Both the position numbers and the translations under genes were made by a program. Under the pieces are notes generated by a model that had not been told where the DNA came from, made no database searches, and saw only the letters and a program-made list of their open reading frames with translations. Positions 8,284 through 16,278 of a DNA stretch of 64,000 nt are shown in pieces (the first letter of the stretch is position 1; every line of letters begins with the position of its first letter). The DNA is from Ruminococcus flavefaciens (GTDB lineage Bacteria; Bacillota; Clostridia; Oscillospirales; Ruminococcaceae): positions 94,009 through 158,008 of the forward strand of contig SVNH01000006.1 of assembly GCA_015067005.1 (NCBI GenBank). The letters run 5' to 3'.

Positions 8284-11109
8284 TCACCTTTCAAGATAGG
8301 GTTTAAGGTACTGTCCGGTATAGGACTGCGGACACTCTGCAACTTCCTCAGGAGTACCCTCGGCAACTATCATTCCGCCGCCGTCGCCGCCCTCAGGACC
8401 GAGGTCGATGATGTGGTCAGCGACCTTGATAACATTGAGATTATGCTCGATGACGAGAACGGTATTTCCCTGATCGGTAAGCTTCTGCAATACCTGTATA
8501 AGCCGGTGTACATCCGCATTATGCAGACCGGTAGTCGGCTCGTCGAGGATGTAGATAGTTTTACCTGTCGCACGTTTTGAGAGTTCCGTTGAAAGCTTTA
8601 CTCGCTGCGCCTCGCCTCCCGAAAGAGTAGTCGCCGGCTGACCTATCTTGATATATCCGAGGCCTACATCCTGCAAGGTTTTCAGCTTACGGGCGATTTT
8701 AGGGATGTGCTCAAAGAATTCCACACCCTCATCAACAGTCATTTCAAGAACATCGTAGATAGACTTGCCCTTGTAATGTACCTCAAGCGTTTCGCGGTTA
8801 TAGCGCTTACCCTTGCAGACCTCGCAGGGAACGTAAATATCCGGAAGGAAGTGCATTTCGATCTTGATTATACCGTCGCCCTCACAGGATTCACAGCGTC
8901 CGCCCTTGACATTGAAGGAGAAACGTCCGCTTGAATAGCCTTTCGCCTTAGCATCGGCAGTTTTTGAAAAGAGCTCGCGTATATCGCCGAAAACTCCGGT
9001 ATAAGTTGCAGGATTCGAGCGCGGAGTACGTCCTATCGGGGACTGATCTATGCAGATGACCTTATCAAGCGCCTCGATACCCTCAATAGCCTTGAAAGCG
9101 CCGCTGCGTACTTTTGCTCTGTTTAGCTTTGCCGCAAGATGCTTATAGATTATCTCATTTACAAGGCTCGATTTTCCTGAGCCTGAAACTCCTGTAACGC
9201 ATATAAGCTTGCCAAGAGGTATCTTAACATCAATCCCCTTGAGATTATGCTCGGAAGCGCCCTTGACAGTAAGGTAACTGCCGTTTCCCTCGCGGCGCTT
9301 ATCCGGAAGAGGTATCTTCTTTCTGCCGCTGAGATACTGTCCGGTTATTGAGTTTTTGCACTTCAGAAGCTTATCCACGGTGCCGGCAAAAACTACCTCT
9401 CCGCCGTTGACGCCTGCTCCCGGACCAATATCAACGATGTAATCCGCCGCAAGCATGGTATCATCGTCATGCTCGACTACTATCAGAGTATTGCCAAGAT
9501 CGCGCAGACGCTTCAATGTTGCGATAAGCTTATCGTTATCGCGCTGATGCAGACCGATACTCGGCTCATCGAGGATATACAGCACTCCTACAAGCGAAGA
9601 GCCTATCTGCGTTGCAAGGCGTATGCGCTGACTTTCGCCGCCGGAAAGGGTTCCGGATGCGCGTGAAAGCGTGAGGTATTCCAGTCCGACGCTGCCAAGA
9701 AAATTCAGACGTTCCTTTATCTCCTTTATTATGCGCTCACCAACAAAGCTATCATGCTTTGAAAGCTTTATTGCATTGAAAAAGTCGATAGCCTTGCTGA
9801 CCGAAAGGTCGGTAAGGTCACTTATATTCTTACCTCCGACAGTTACCGCAAGATACTCGTCTCTGAGACGTTTACCTTTGCATACCGGACACTCGACCTC
9901 GCTCATATATTCTTCAATGTCGTTCCTTGACCACTCGCTCGAAGTCTCACGGTAACGGCGTTCAAGGTTATTGACAACTCCCTCGAACGGCGAATTGTAA
10001 ACTCCGCCTCCAAGCGACTTAGGTCTGCGGAGTTCAAGAGCCTCATCCCCGGTTCCATAGAGAAAGAGATCAAGCTGTTCCTTTTTGAGTTTTTTGACCG
10101 GAACATCTATCGGAACACCGTATTTCTCAGAAATAGCCTTATAGTACATCGTAGAAATAGAGGTCTCATCGAGACTGTTCCAGCCGGATGCGTTAATAGC
10201 GCCCTCCATTATAGACAGATCCTTGTTCGGTACAACAAGTTCCGGATCAATATGGCGGAACACTCCCAGTCCGGTACACTTCGGACAAGCACCTGTCGGA
10301 TTGTTGAATGAAAACATTACAGGTTCAAGTTCACCAATACTGATATTATGCTCAGGGCAGGCGTAATTCTGGGAAAATATCATTTTCTCTCCGCCAATGA
10401 CATCTACCGCAGCAAGTCCTTCCGTAAGCTTGAACACAGTTTCGAGACTGTCTGTTATACGCGATTCTATACCTTCCTTGATAATGATACGGTCAACAAC
10501 TATTTCAATATCGTGCTTTTTGTTCTTATCAAGCTTTATGTCCTCAGTGAGTTCGTACATTATACCGTCAATTATGACACGTACAAAACCTGATTTTCTT
10601 GCGCTTTCGAGTTCCTTGACATACTGTCCCTTGCGGCCTCTGACGATAGGTGCAAGAAGCTGAAGACGTGTTCCCATTGGAAGTGCCATGATCGTATCGA
10701 CCATCTGGTCTATGCTCTGCTGTGAGATCTCCCGTCCGCAGATCGGACAATGCGGTATACCTATCCTCGCATAAAGAAGCCTGAGATAATCGTATATCTC
10801 AGTAACTGTTCCGACCGTTGAGCGAGGATTCTTTGATGTAGTTTTCTGGTCTATGGATATAGCAGGAGAAAGTCCTTCTATGCTGTCTACATCAGGCTTT
10901 TCCATTTGTCCGAGGAACATTCTCGCATAAGAGGAAAGGCTTTCGACGTATCTTCGCTGACCATCCGCATATATCGTATCGAAGGCAAGTGAGGATTTTC
11001 CCGAACCGGAAAGTCCCGTCATAACTATAAGTTTATCACGTGGGATCTCAAGATCAATATTTTTGAGGTTATTCTCTCTTGCACCCTTTATTATTATTTT
11101 ATCAGTCAT
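8284..11109 (-). CDS. uvrA: Excinuclease ABC subunit A
   Basis: A 941-residue UvrA ATPase that finds lesions and loads UvrB. It has two ABC modules, each with Walker A ([13 protein letters not shown] near residue 31; [10 protein letters not shown] near 650), ABC signatures ([16 protein letters not shown]), and zinc-finger CxxC pairs including CPICGREI and CESCEGDG. The start is set at 11109 ([17 protein letters not shown]), where the family's N-terminus begins. The in-frame extension to 11160 adds 17 unrelated residues with no ribosome binding site. Confidence 0.97.
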   Translation of the reverse strand: MTDKIIIKGARENNLKNIDLEIPRDKLIVMTGLSGSGKSSLAFDTIYADGQRRYVESLSSYARMFLGQMEKPDVDSIEGLSPAISIDQKTTSKNPRSTVGTVTEIYDYLRLLYARIGIPHCPICGREISQQSIDQMVDTIMALPMGTRLQLLAPIVRGRKGQYVKELESARKSGFVRVIIDGIMYELTEDIKLDKNKKHDIEIVVDRIIIKEGIESRITDSLETVFKLTEGLAAVDVIGGEKMIFSQNYACPEHNISIGELEPVMFSFNNPTGACPKCTGLGVFRHIDPELVVPNKDLSIMEGAINASGWNSLDETSISTMYYKAISEKYGVPIDVPVKKLKKEQLDLFLYGTGDEALELRRPKSLGGGVYNSPFEGVVNNLERRYRETSSEWSRNDIEEYMSEVECPVCKGKRLRDEYLAVTVGGKNISDLTDLSVSKAIDFFNAIKLSKHDSFVGERIIKEIKERLNFLGSVGLEYLTLSRASGTLSGGESQRIRLATQIGSSLVGVLYILDEPSIGLHQRDNDKLIATLKRLRDLGNTLIVVEHDDDTMLAADYIVDIGPGAGVNGGEVVFAGTVDKLLKCKNSITGQYLSGRKKIPLPDKRREGNGSYLTVKGASEHNLKGIDVKIPLGKLICVTGVSGSGKSSLVNEIIYKHLAAKLNRAKVRSGAFKAIEGIEALDKVICIDQSPIGRTPRSNPATYTGVFGDIRELFSKTADAKAKGYSSGRFSFNVKGGRCESCEGDGIIKIEMHFLPDIYVPCEVCKGKRYNRETLEVHYKGKSIYDVLEMTVDEGVEFFEHIPKIARKLKTLQDVGLGYIKIGQPATTLSGGEAQRVKLSTELSKRATGKTIYILDEPTTGLHNADVHRLIQVLQKLTDQGNTVLVIEHNLNVIKVADHIIDLGPEGGDGGGMIVAEGTPEEVAECPQSYTGQYLKPYLER

Positions 11110-11216
11110 TATTTTCACCCAGTTCCGTTTACAGATCAATATACATCTATTATAACACAATAATTTAATAAAATAAATAGCATTTTGTATTGCAGAACAT
11201 ATTTTCTTGTTTTAAT

Positions 11217-11250
11217 CAAAAAAATACCGAGCCCCTGACCTGAGGCTCGG
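11217..11250 (-). terminator. Terminator of the 11277 lipoprotein gene
   Basis: Stem CCGAGCC/GGCTCGG (11227-11233 with 11244-11250) and a 10-nt loop, with a T-rich run on the minus strand at 11217-11226. Confidence 0.85.
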
Positions 11251-11276
11251 CAGCTAACTATTCCTGATAACGCCCT

Positions 11277-11873
11277 TCACGCAGCAGCTGAAGCAGTTTC
11301 AACATATGTTTCTGCTGTTGTATCACAAGTCTCCGAGGACTGTGCTGAGGCTGATGTTACCATAATATTGCTGAATTTCATAACAAGCTTGTTATTGGGC
11401 ATATCAAATCCCGAGAGATTGCCCTCACTGTCAACAGACAGCGTATAATCGCCGCCTTCAAGTGAACCGCTTATACGCAAAGCATCATCCTTTTCTTCGC
11501 CCTTCAGTTCAGCTTGAGCTGCATTATCGTCAACAGCCTTTATAAGGTTAAGCATCATGGATTTCACCGGGACCGCCGACTGCGGAACCGAAAACGTAAG
11601 TCCCTTATACGAGGCGCTCACATTGCCCTCGTTGAAATCAAGTCTTACTCCGCTGAGTGTATTAGGTGCAGAAAACTCGATATTCCAGTCACCCTCACCC
11701 GATCGCTGCACTATACCTTCTGCCTGAAGCTTATCAATAGTGATCGAAACATCTCCGGTAAATCCGGAAGAAAGTCCGTTCCTGCGGACAGAATCGTTCT
11801 TCATCGGCACTGAACAGGAAACTGCACAAAGCGACATCACTATTGCCGCCGCAAATGTAATAAGTCTTTTCAT
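11277..11873 (-). CDS. Small secreted lipoprotein, function unknown
   Basis: A 198-residue protein with a type II signal peptide (MKRLITFAAAIVMSLCAVSC, lipobox cysteine at residue 20). A beta-rich domain of about 150 residues follows (SGFTGDVSITIDKLQAEG, then SGSLEGGDYTLSVDSEGN). It ends in a Ser/Thr/Ala-rich tail. I do not recognise a named family; it has the look of LolA-like or outer-surface lipoproteins that bind hydrophobic ligands, but that is speculative. The start at 11873 is supported by GGAGAA 7 nt upstream; an 8-residue in-frame extension lacks one. Confidence 0.72.
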   Translation of the reverse strand: MKRLITFAAAIVMSLCAVSCSVPMKNDSVRRNGLSSGFTGDVSITIDKLQAEGIVQRSGEGDWNIEFSAPNTLSGVRLDFNEGNVSASYKGLTFSVPQSAVPVKSMMLNLIKAVDDNAAQAELKGEEKDDALRISGSLEGGDYTLSVDSEGNLSGFDMPNNKLVMKFSNIMVTSASAQSSETCDTTAETYVETASAAA

Positions 11874-11957
11874 ATTGATTCTCCATTCTGAAATCATAGT
11901 ATTGAACAGACTTTATACTTCCATGGCTGGCAATATAATGTATATCCGGTGCAGAGA

Positions 11958-13661
11958 TCACCTATCAGCCCTGTTTTTCTTCTTTTCCTTTAGTATCCTG
12001 AAAGAATCAGATATGCAGTCAACAATATCACGCGGCAGCATTGCTTCCTGACCGCGTTTCTCAGCGGCAGCATCTCCTGCAAGACCATGCATATAAACTC
12101 CTGCACAAGCGCTGTCATAGATACCTATGCCCTGTGCTGCAATAGCACCTATCATTCCGGCAAGAATATCTCCGCTTCCGCCGACGCTCATTCCGGGATT
12201 ACCATTATGGTTAACAGCGGTTGTATGGCTGTTTGCAACAACTGTACCCGCACCTTTGAGCGCTACGATAATGCCATACTGCTCAGCGTATTTCTCAGCG
12301 ACCACAAGACGGTTTTCATTGACCATACCGGTATCACAATTGAGCAGCCTTGCCATTTCTCCGACGTGCGGCGTGATAATAACGTTTGTCTGCTTCTTCA
12401 ATAGTATATCTATGTCCGAAGCAATGCAATTTATTCCATCTGCATCAATAATTACCGGACATTTCGCGTTTTCTGTTACCAATTTCGTTATTTCTATCGT
12501 ATCCGGAGTAACGCCCATGCCGCAGCCTATAACTATCGCGCTTGCTTTTTCCATAGCTTCAAGAAGAGGTTTCTTGCTGCTGTCATAGAGCATATAACCG
12601 TAATCATCGCTTTCAAGTTCAATATAGGTAGCTTCGGGAACAAGAGCCGCAACTGTATCTATACACTTCTCAACAGAGGCTACTCTTACCAGACCTGCTC
12701 CTGTTCTGAGTGCTCCCATAGCCGCGAATGCCGCTGCACCTCTCATAGAGGAGCTGCCTGCGATAACAAGCACAGTACCGAACATTCCCTTATGTGAATC
12801 GCGTTCACGATTAGGCGGAAAAGAGGCAAGATGATTTCTCTCTATCCTATAATACTTGCGTTCCCCTTCAATAGCTTCAACAGCCTTGCAAGGTATGCCT
12901 ATATCCGCAACCGTTATCTTTCCGCAGTATTTTTTCAGTGGGAACTGCGTCATGCCTGTTTTCAGGAAGCCGAAGGTAACTGTTTCATCAGCCTTGAAAA
13001 TATCGTGCGATACAGTACCTGTCGAGCAGTTTCCGCCGCTCGGAACGTCAACAGCGATACGGTAAGCGCCGGAACCAATATTGAATATCCCTGCACACTC
13101 GCTGTCAAGCTGACCGTGAAAGCCTGTTCCGAAAACGCCGTCTACGATGACATAGGCGCGAAGCACGGCATTTTTGACCTGTCTCATGCGCTGCTGTTCC
13201 TTCTGCATAATATCATCAAGCGGACTTGAAGCACCTTCGCGGTCGCTCTCACGATTCTGAGGAATGGACATATAGTCGAGTTCAGCTGCTTCAAGTGCAG
13301 CCTCAACATTCTCGCTCCTGTAACCTTCAAGGAACTCGACTCTGTCTTTCGGAAGCCTGTCATACATCTCGGCAGCAAGGTCTGAGACCGGCTTTCCGCC
13401 GACACTTATAATAGTTATCCTGTAACCGCGGTAAACGAGATTATTTGCTGCGGCAAAGCAATCGCCGCCGTTATTGCCCTTGCCCGCAAGAAAGACGATG
13501 GTCTTTTCCTCGGGTGAGATATGTGGTTCTTTGCGGCAATACTCATCAATAACACTTGCCAGAGCCTTTCCGGCATTCTCCATGAGCGTTTTTCTTGAAA
13601 CTCCGATCCCCTCTGAACGCTCTTCGATCTTCCGCATTTGTTTTGGCGATACTATCTGCAT
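11958..13661 (-). CDS. nnr: Bifunctional NAD(P)H-hydrate epimerase / ADP-dependent dehydratase
   Basis: A 567-residue fusion of the YjeF-N epimerase and the YjeF-C/NnrD dehydratase, which repair hydrated NADH and NADPH. The N-domain has MENAGKALASV and FLAGKGNNGGDCFAAAN. The C-domain has GCGMGVTPD, IDADGINCIA and the ATP-grasping NPGMSVGGSGDILAGMIGA loop. About 30-40 residues more than usual are inserted between the N-domain strands (roughly residues 105-150: Asp, Glu, Gln and Arg rich). GGAGG 8 nt upstream fixes the ATG at 13661. A 13699-14223 membrane gene precedes it by 37 nt. Confidence 0.93.
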   Translation of the reverse strand: MQIVSPKQMRKIEERSEGIGVSRKTLMENAGKALASVIDEYCRKEPHISPEEKTIVFLAGKGNNGGDCFAAANNLVYRGYRITIISVGGKPVSDLAAEMYDRLPKDRVEFLEGYRSENVEAALEAAELDYMSIPQNRESDREGASSPLDDIMQKEQQRMRQVKNAVLRAYVIVDGVFGTGFHGQLDSECAGIFNIGSGAYRIAVDVPSGGNCSTGTVSHDIFKADETVTFGFLKTGMTQFPLKKYCGKITVADIGIPCKAVEAIEGERKYYRIERNHLASFPPNRERDSHKGMFGTVLVIAGSSSMRGAAAFAAMGALRTGAGLVRVASVEKCIDTVAALVPEATYIELESDDYGYMLYDSSKKPLLEAMEKASAIVIGCGMGVTPDTIEITKLVTENAKCPVIIDADGINCIASDIDILLKKQTNVIITPHVGEMARLLNCDTGMVNENRLVVAEKYAEQYGIIVALKGAGTVVANSHTTAVNHNGNPGMSVGGSGDILAGMIGAIAAQGIGIYDSACAGVYMHGLAGDAAAEKRGQEAMLPRDIVDCISDSFRILKEKKKNRADR

Positions 13662-13698
13662 TAAAAACACCTCCGTCAGCCTGATAATTATTCACAGA

Positions 13699-14223
13699 TC
13701 ACTGCTGTTTATGCCTGAGTTTCGGCGGCAGCGATCTTGTCAAACACTCAAGTATATTCTGATCCGGCACAAAAACAAGTCTTGTTTTGCCGTAATACTG
13801 ATGATTGAAATCCGCATAGTATTCATGTGAAGCGATATTGTCCGAAGCGAAAATGACCGTCATATCCTTGGTCTCTTCCATTTCGTCATTATATTTTCCG
13901 AAATCGCTGAATGTCCTGACATCGACCGTAAGCATCTCAACGCGCTTCTTCTTTGCGATTATCTTTGCAACATCAAGATCACCGTTAGTGAAAGCATACT
14001 CGTATTCGATATACGTTCCCTGAACTATGAAATATGTGCCATATCCCGAAGCGGCTGCAAGGATCATCCCCAGAAAAGCCAGAAGCGGCTTATCAAGCTG
14101 AAGGAACGACAGCAGAGCCATCGCAATAGTAAGAAGTATTCCGAGTAAAATTAGTATTATCCTGCGTTTTTTGTCAGCCGAGGTCTCATTTTTCTTCACA
14201 AGCTGTTCAGCAAAAGTATCCAT
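13699..14223 (-). CDS. Two-helix membrane protein of unknown function (DUF6106-like)
   Basis: A 174-residue protein with a short charged N-terminus, two adjacent transmembrane helices (about residues 22-42 and 47-68), and a C-terminal cytoplasmic domain (EYEYAFTNGDLDVAKIIAKK). Conserved-looking phrases such as VDVRTFSDFGKY and the ending RLVFVPD match a widespread Clostridia family that I tentatively place as DUF6106. No catalytic motif is seen. It lies just upstream of nnr on the same strand. Confidence 0.62.
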   Translation of the reverse strand: MDTFAEQLVKKNETSADKKRRIILILLGILLTIAMALLSFLQLDKPLLAFLGMILAAASGYGTYFIVQGTYIEYEYAFTNGDLDVAKIIAKKKRVEMLTVDVRTFSDFGKYNDEMEETKDMTVIFASDNIASHEYYADFNHQYYGKTRLVFVPDQNILECLTRSLPPKLRHKQQ

Positions 14224-14300
14224 TTATACAACTCCGTTCGTCAATTTCTCAGTCTACATTATATAATATCACATTTTTTGCAAAATTTCAATAAAACCTC

Positions 14301-14329
14301 TTGATTTTTTTTTGATTGTTGTATATAAT
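14301..14329 (+). promoter_or_regulatory. Promoter of the pheST operon
   Basis: TTGATT at 14301-14306 and TATAAT at 14324-14329, spaced by 17 nt, immediately upstream of the T-box leader. Confidence 0.75.
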
Positions 14330-14335
14330 AGGTTT

Positions 14336-14606
14336 ATAACCCGATGACTGAGAGAGTAAGTCCGCAGTATGTCTCCAGAGAGGAACGGTCAGGTGAAAGC
14401 GTTCCGGCAGAAAACGAACCGAAGTTCACTCACGAGGGGTATAGTTGAAGGTAGACGGTGCTTGTCCGCATTTCACGGCAGTGCTTCATACTTGTAGACT
14501 GTAACGTAGGTCTGCGTTAAAGACAAGAGAGTGTCGGCTCTCCTGACCAAAGGTGGTATAAAAGCAAGGTTATCAAGTCTTGTCCTTTTGGACAGGGCTT
14601 TTTTTA
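14336..14606 (+). promoter_or_regulatory. T-box leader (tRNA-Phe sensing) of pheS
   Basis: A tRNA-responsive attenuator. It has an early AGAGAG/GGTGAAAG-type Stem I region (about 14350-14400), a candidate specifier codon TTC (Phe) at 14425-14427, and the T-box core AAAGGTGGTA near 14549-14558, whose TGG pairs with the tRNA NCCA end. An 11-bp terminator hairpin follows (14575-14585 with 14590-14600) with a T-run to 14605. Uncharged tRNA-Phe should stabilise the antiterminator and permit pheS-pheT transcription. The downstream genes confirm the amino acid. Specifier assignment rests on reading the loop by eye. Confidence 0.88.
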
Positions 14607-14715
14607 ATTCGGAATTAGAAATGCGGAATGCAGAATTATATTAGCTTCCATTTCGTGCTCCTATCGCAGCATAGCGATAGCTTGATTCCGAATTCCGAAC
14701 TCCGAATTCCGAATT
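14606..14715. repeat. MITE-like inverted repeat between the T-box terminator and pheS
   Basis: A 110-bp element with about 31-nt terminal inverted repeats. The left arm is 14606-14636 and the right arm 14685-14715; they match at about 24 of 31 positions, built from iterated AATTCGGAATT units. A small internal hairpin CTATCGC/GCGATAG lies at 14661-14680. It ends 8 nt before the pheS ribosome binding site (GAGGTG, 14723-14728). It codes for nothing and is not part of a T-box, so it looks like a small mobile or repetitive element inserted in the leader. Confidence 0.6.
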
Positions 14716-14733
14716 ATTTTATGAGGTGAAAAA

Positions 14734-15762
14734 ATGAAAGAACAGTTGGAAAAAATCGAAGCACTCGCTAAACAGGAACTCGCTTCCTGCACCGAGATCA
14801 AGGCGCTTGACGACCTGAGGATCAAATTCCTCGGAAAAAAAGGCGAACTCACTGCTATATTAAAGCAGATGGGCAAGCTTTCAGCAGAAGAAAGACCTGT
14901 TATAGGTCAGCTCGCAAACAAGGTGCGTTCAGACATCGAGGAAGCCCTCAGTTCAAAACTCAACGCCCTTAAATCCGAGGCGCAGTCCGCTAAACTCAAA
15001 GAGGAAACTATTGATGTTACTCTTCCCGGAAAACACGCTCCTTTCGGTAAACTCCACCCACTTACAAAGGTCGAGAACGAGATACGCGAGATCTTCATGG
15101 GCATGGGATTCGACATAGCTGACGGTCCTGAGATCGACGACGATTACCACGTATTTGAGGCACTTAACCTTCCGCCCGATCACCCTGCAAGAGATACTCA
15201 GGATACTTTCTATATCGAAAACACAAACGAAACTATACTTCTCCGTACACAGACTTCTTCAGTTCAGGTACACGTTATGGAGAATCAGAAGCCGCCTATC
15301 CGTATCATCTCTCCGGGAAGAGTTTTCCGTTCAGATGCTGTGGACGCTACTCACTCCCCTCTCTTCCACCAGATAGAAGGCCTCGTTATCGACAAGGGCA
15401 TAACGATGTCCGACCTCAAGGGCACTCTTGAAATGCTCATGAAAAAGCTCTACGGCAAGGACTGCAAGCTTCGTTTCCGTCCGCACCACTTCCCGTTCAC
15501 CGAGCCAAGCTGCGAAGTAGACATCAGCTGCTTCAACTGCGGCGGCAAGGGATGCTCGATGTGCAAGGATGAAGGCTACATCGAACTCCTCGGTGCAGGT
15601 ATGGTACACCCTAAAGTCCTCGAAAACTGCGGAATTGATCCGGAAGTTTACTCTGGCTTCGCATTCGGTCTCGGACTTGAACGTATGGTCATGGGACGCT
15701 ACGACATCAACGACCTCCGTCTCCTCTATGAGAACGATGTCCGCTTCCTCGAACAGTTCTGA
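14734..15762 (+). CDS. pheS: Phenylalanine--tRNA ligase alpha subunit
   Basis: A 342-residue class II aminoacyl-tRNA synthetase alpha chain. The N-terminal coiled coil (about residues 1-85) binds tRNA. The catalytic domain shows HPLTKVENEIREIFMGMGF, motif 2 with SPGRVFRSDAVDATHSPLFHQ and motif 3 GFAFGLGLERMVM. It forms an alpha2-beta2 enzyme with PheT encoded downstream, and expression is controlled by the T-box leader. Its TGA overlaps the ATG of the next gene. Confidence 0.97.
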   Translation: MKEQLEKIEALAKQELASCTEIKALDDLRIKFLGKKGELTAILKQMGKLSAEERPVIGQLANKVRSDIEEALSSKLNALKSEAQSAKLKEETIDVTLPGKHAPFGKLHPLTKVENEIREIFMGMGFDIADGPEIDDDYHVFEALNLPPDHPARDTQDTFYIENTNETILLRTQTSSVQVHVMENQKPPIRIISPGRVFRSDAVDATHSPLFHQIEGLVIDKGITMSDLKGTLEMLMKKLYGKDCKLRFRPHHFPFTEPSCEVDISCFNCGGKGCSMCKDEGYIELLGAGMVHPKVLENCGIDPEVYSGFAFGLGLERMVMGRYDINDLRLLYENDVRFLEQF

Positions 15763-16256
15763 TGAATATTTCAGTCAGCAGCATTTTGCTTGCAGCCAGA
15801 CGTGTGCATCATCGCAGTTACAGAGGCGGAGGACTTTCCACAGCCGGACTGGTGACGATACTGATATTTCTGGCTGTATGCGGTCTTATAGTGTATTTCT
15901 ATATACGTGCAAAGAAAAACTGGATGATGAAGGAACTCGGATTCGATTCCGAAGCAGACTATAAGGACTTCAAGCAAAGCTGTCCGGTTAACTACCATAA
16001 CAGATTCTGTATGTCGGATGAGTGGGTACTGAACGAGAATACATTCAAGATATACTCTGTGGACGATGTGATCGACGTTTCTGCGCTTAGCAGCGTCAAT
16101 TCGTCAAAGAACACAATTACCAGATGCGGCATACTTATCAGATACAAGGGCGGCACTGATAAATTTATTACAAGTAATAATGCTGACAGGGAAAAACTGC
16201 TCTCAGTCATCAGAAACTACCTTAACAGCAGAGGAAACGTTACTTTGTTCACCTAA
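15762..16256 (+). CDS. Single-pass membrane protein of unknown function inside the pheST operon
   Basis: A 164-residue protein with one clear transmembrane helix (LVTILIFLAVCGLIVYFYI, about residues 29-47). A cytoplasmic domain of about 115 residues follows, with charged and Asp/Ser-rich stretches (VLNENTFKIYSVDDVIDVS). The ATG overlaps the pheS stop (TGATG), suggesting coupling. I recognise no domain. The C-terminal part resembles small PH-like or YcxB-like beta domains that sit under membrane anchors, but this is a guess. Confidence 0.65.
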   Translation: MNISVSSILLAARRVHHRSYRGGGLSTAGLVTILIFLAVCGLIVYFYIRAKKNWMMKELGFDSEADYKDFKQSCPVNYHNRFCMSDEWVLNENTFKIYSVDDVIDVSALSSVNSSKNTITRCGILIRYKGGTDKFITSNNADREKLLSVIRNYLNSRGNVTLFT

Positions 16257-16278
16257 ATTAATCGAAAGGAATTATGAT

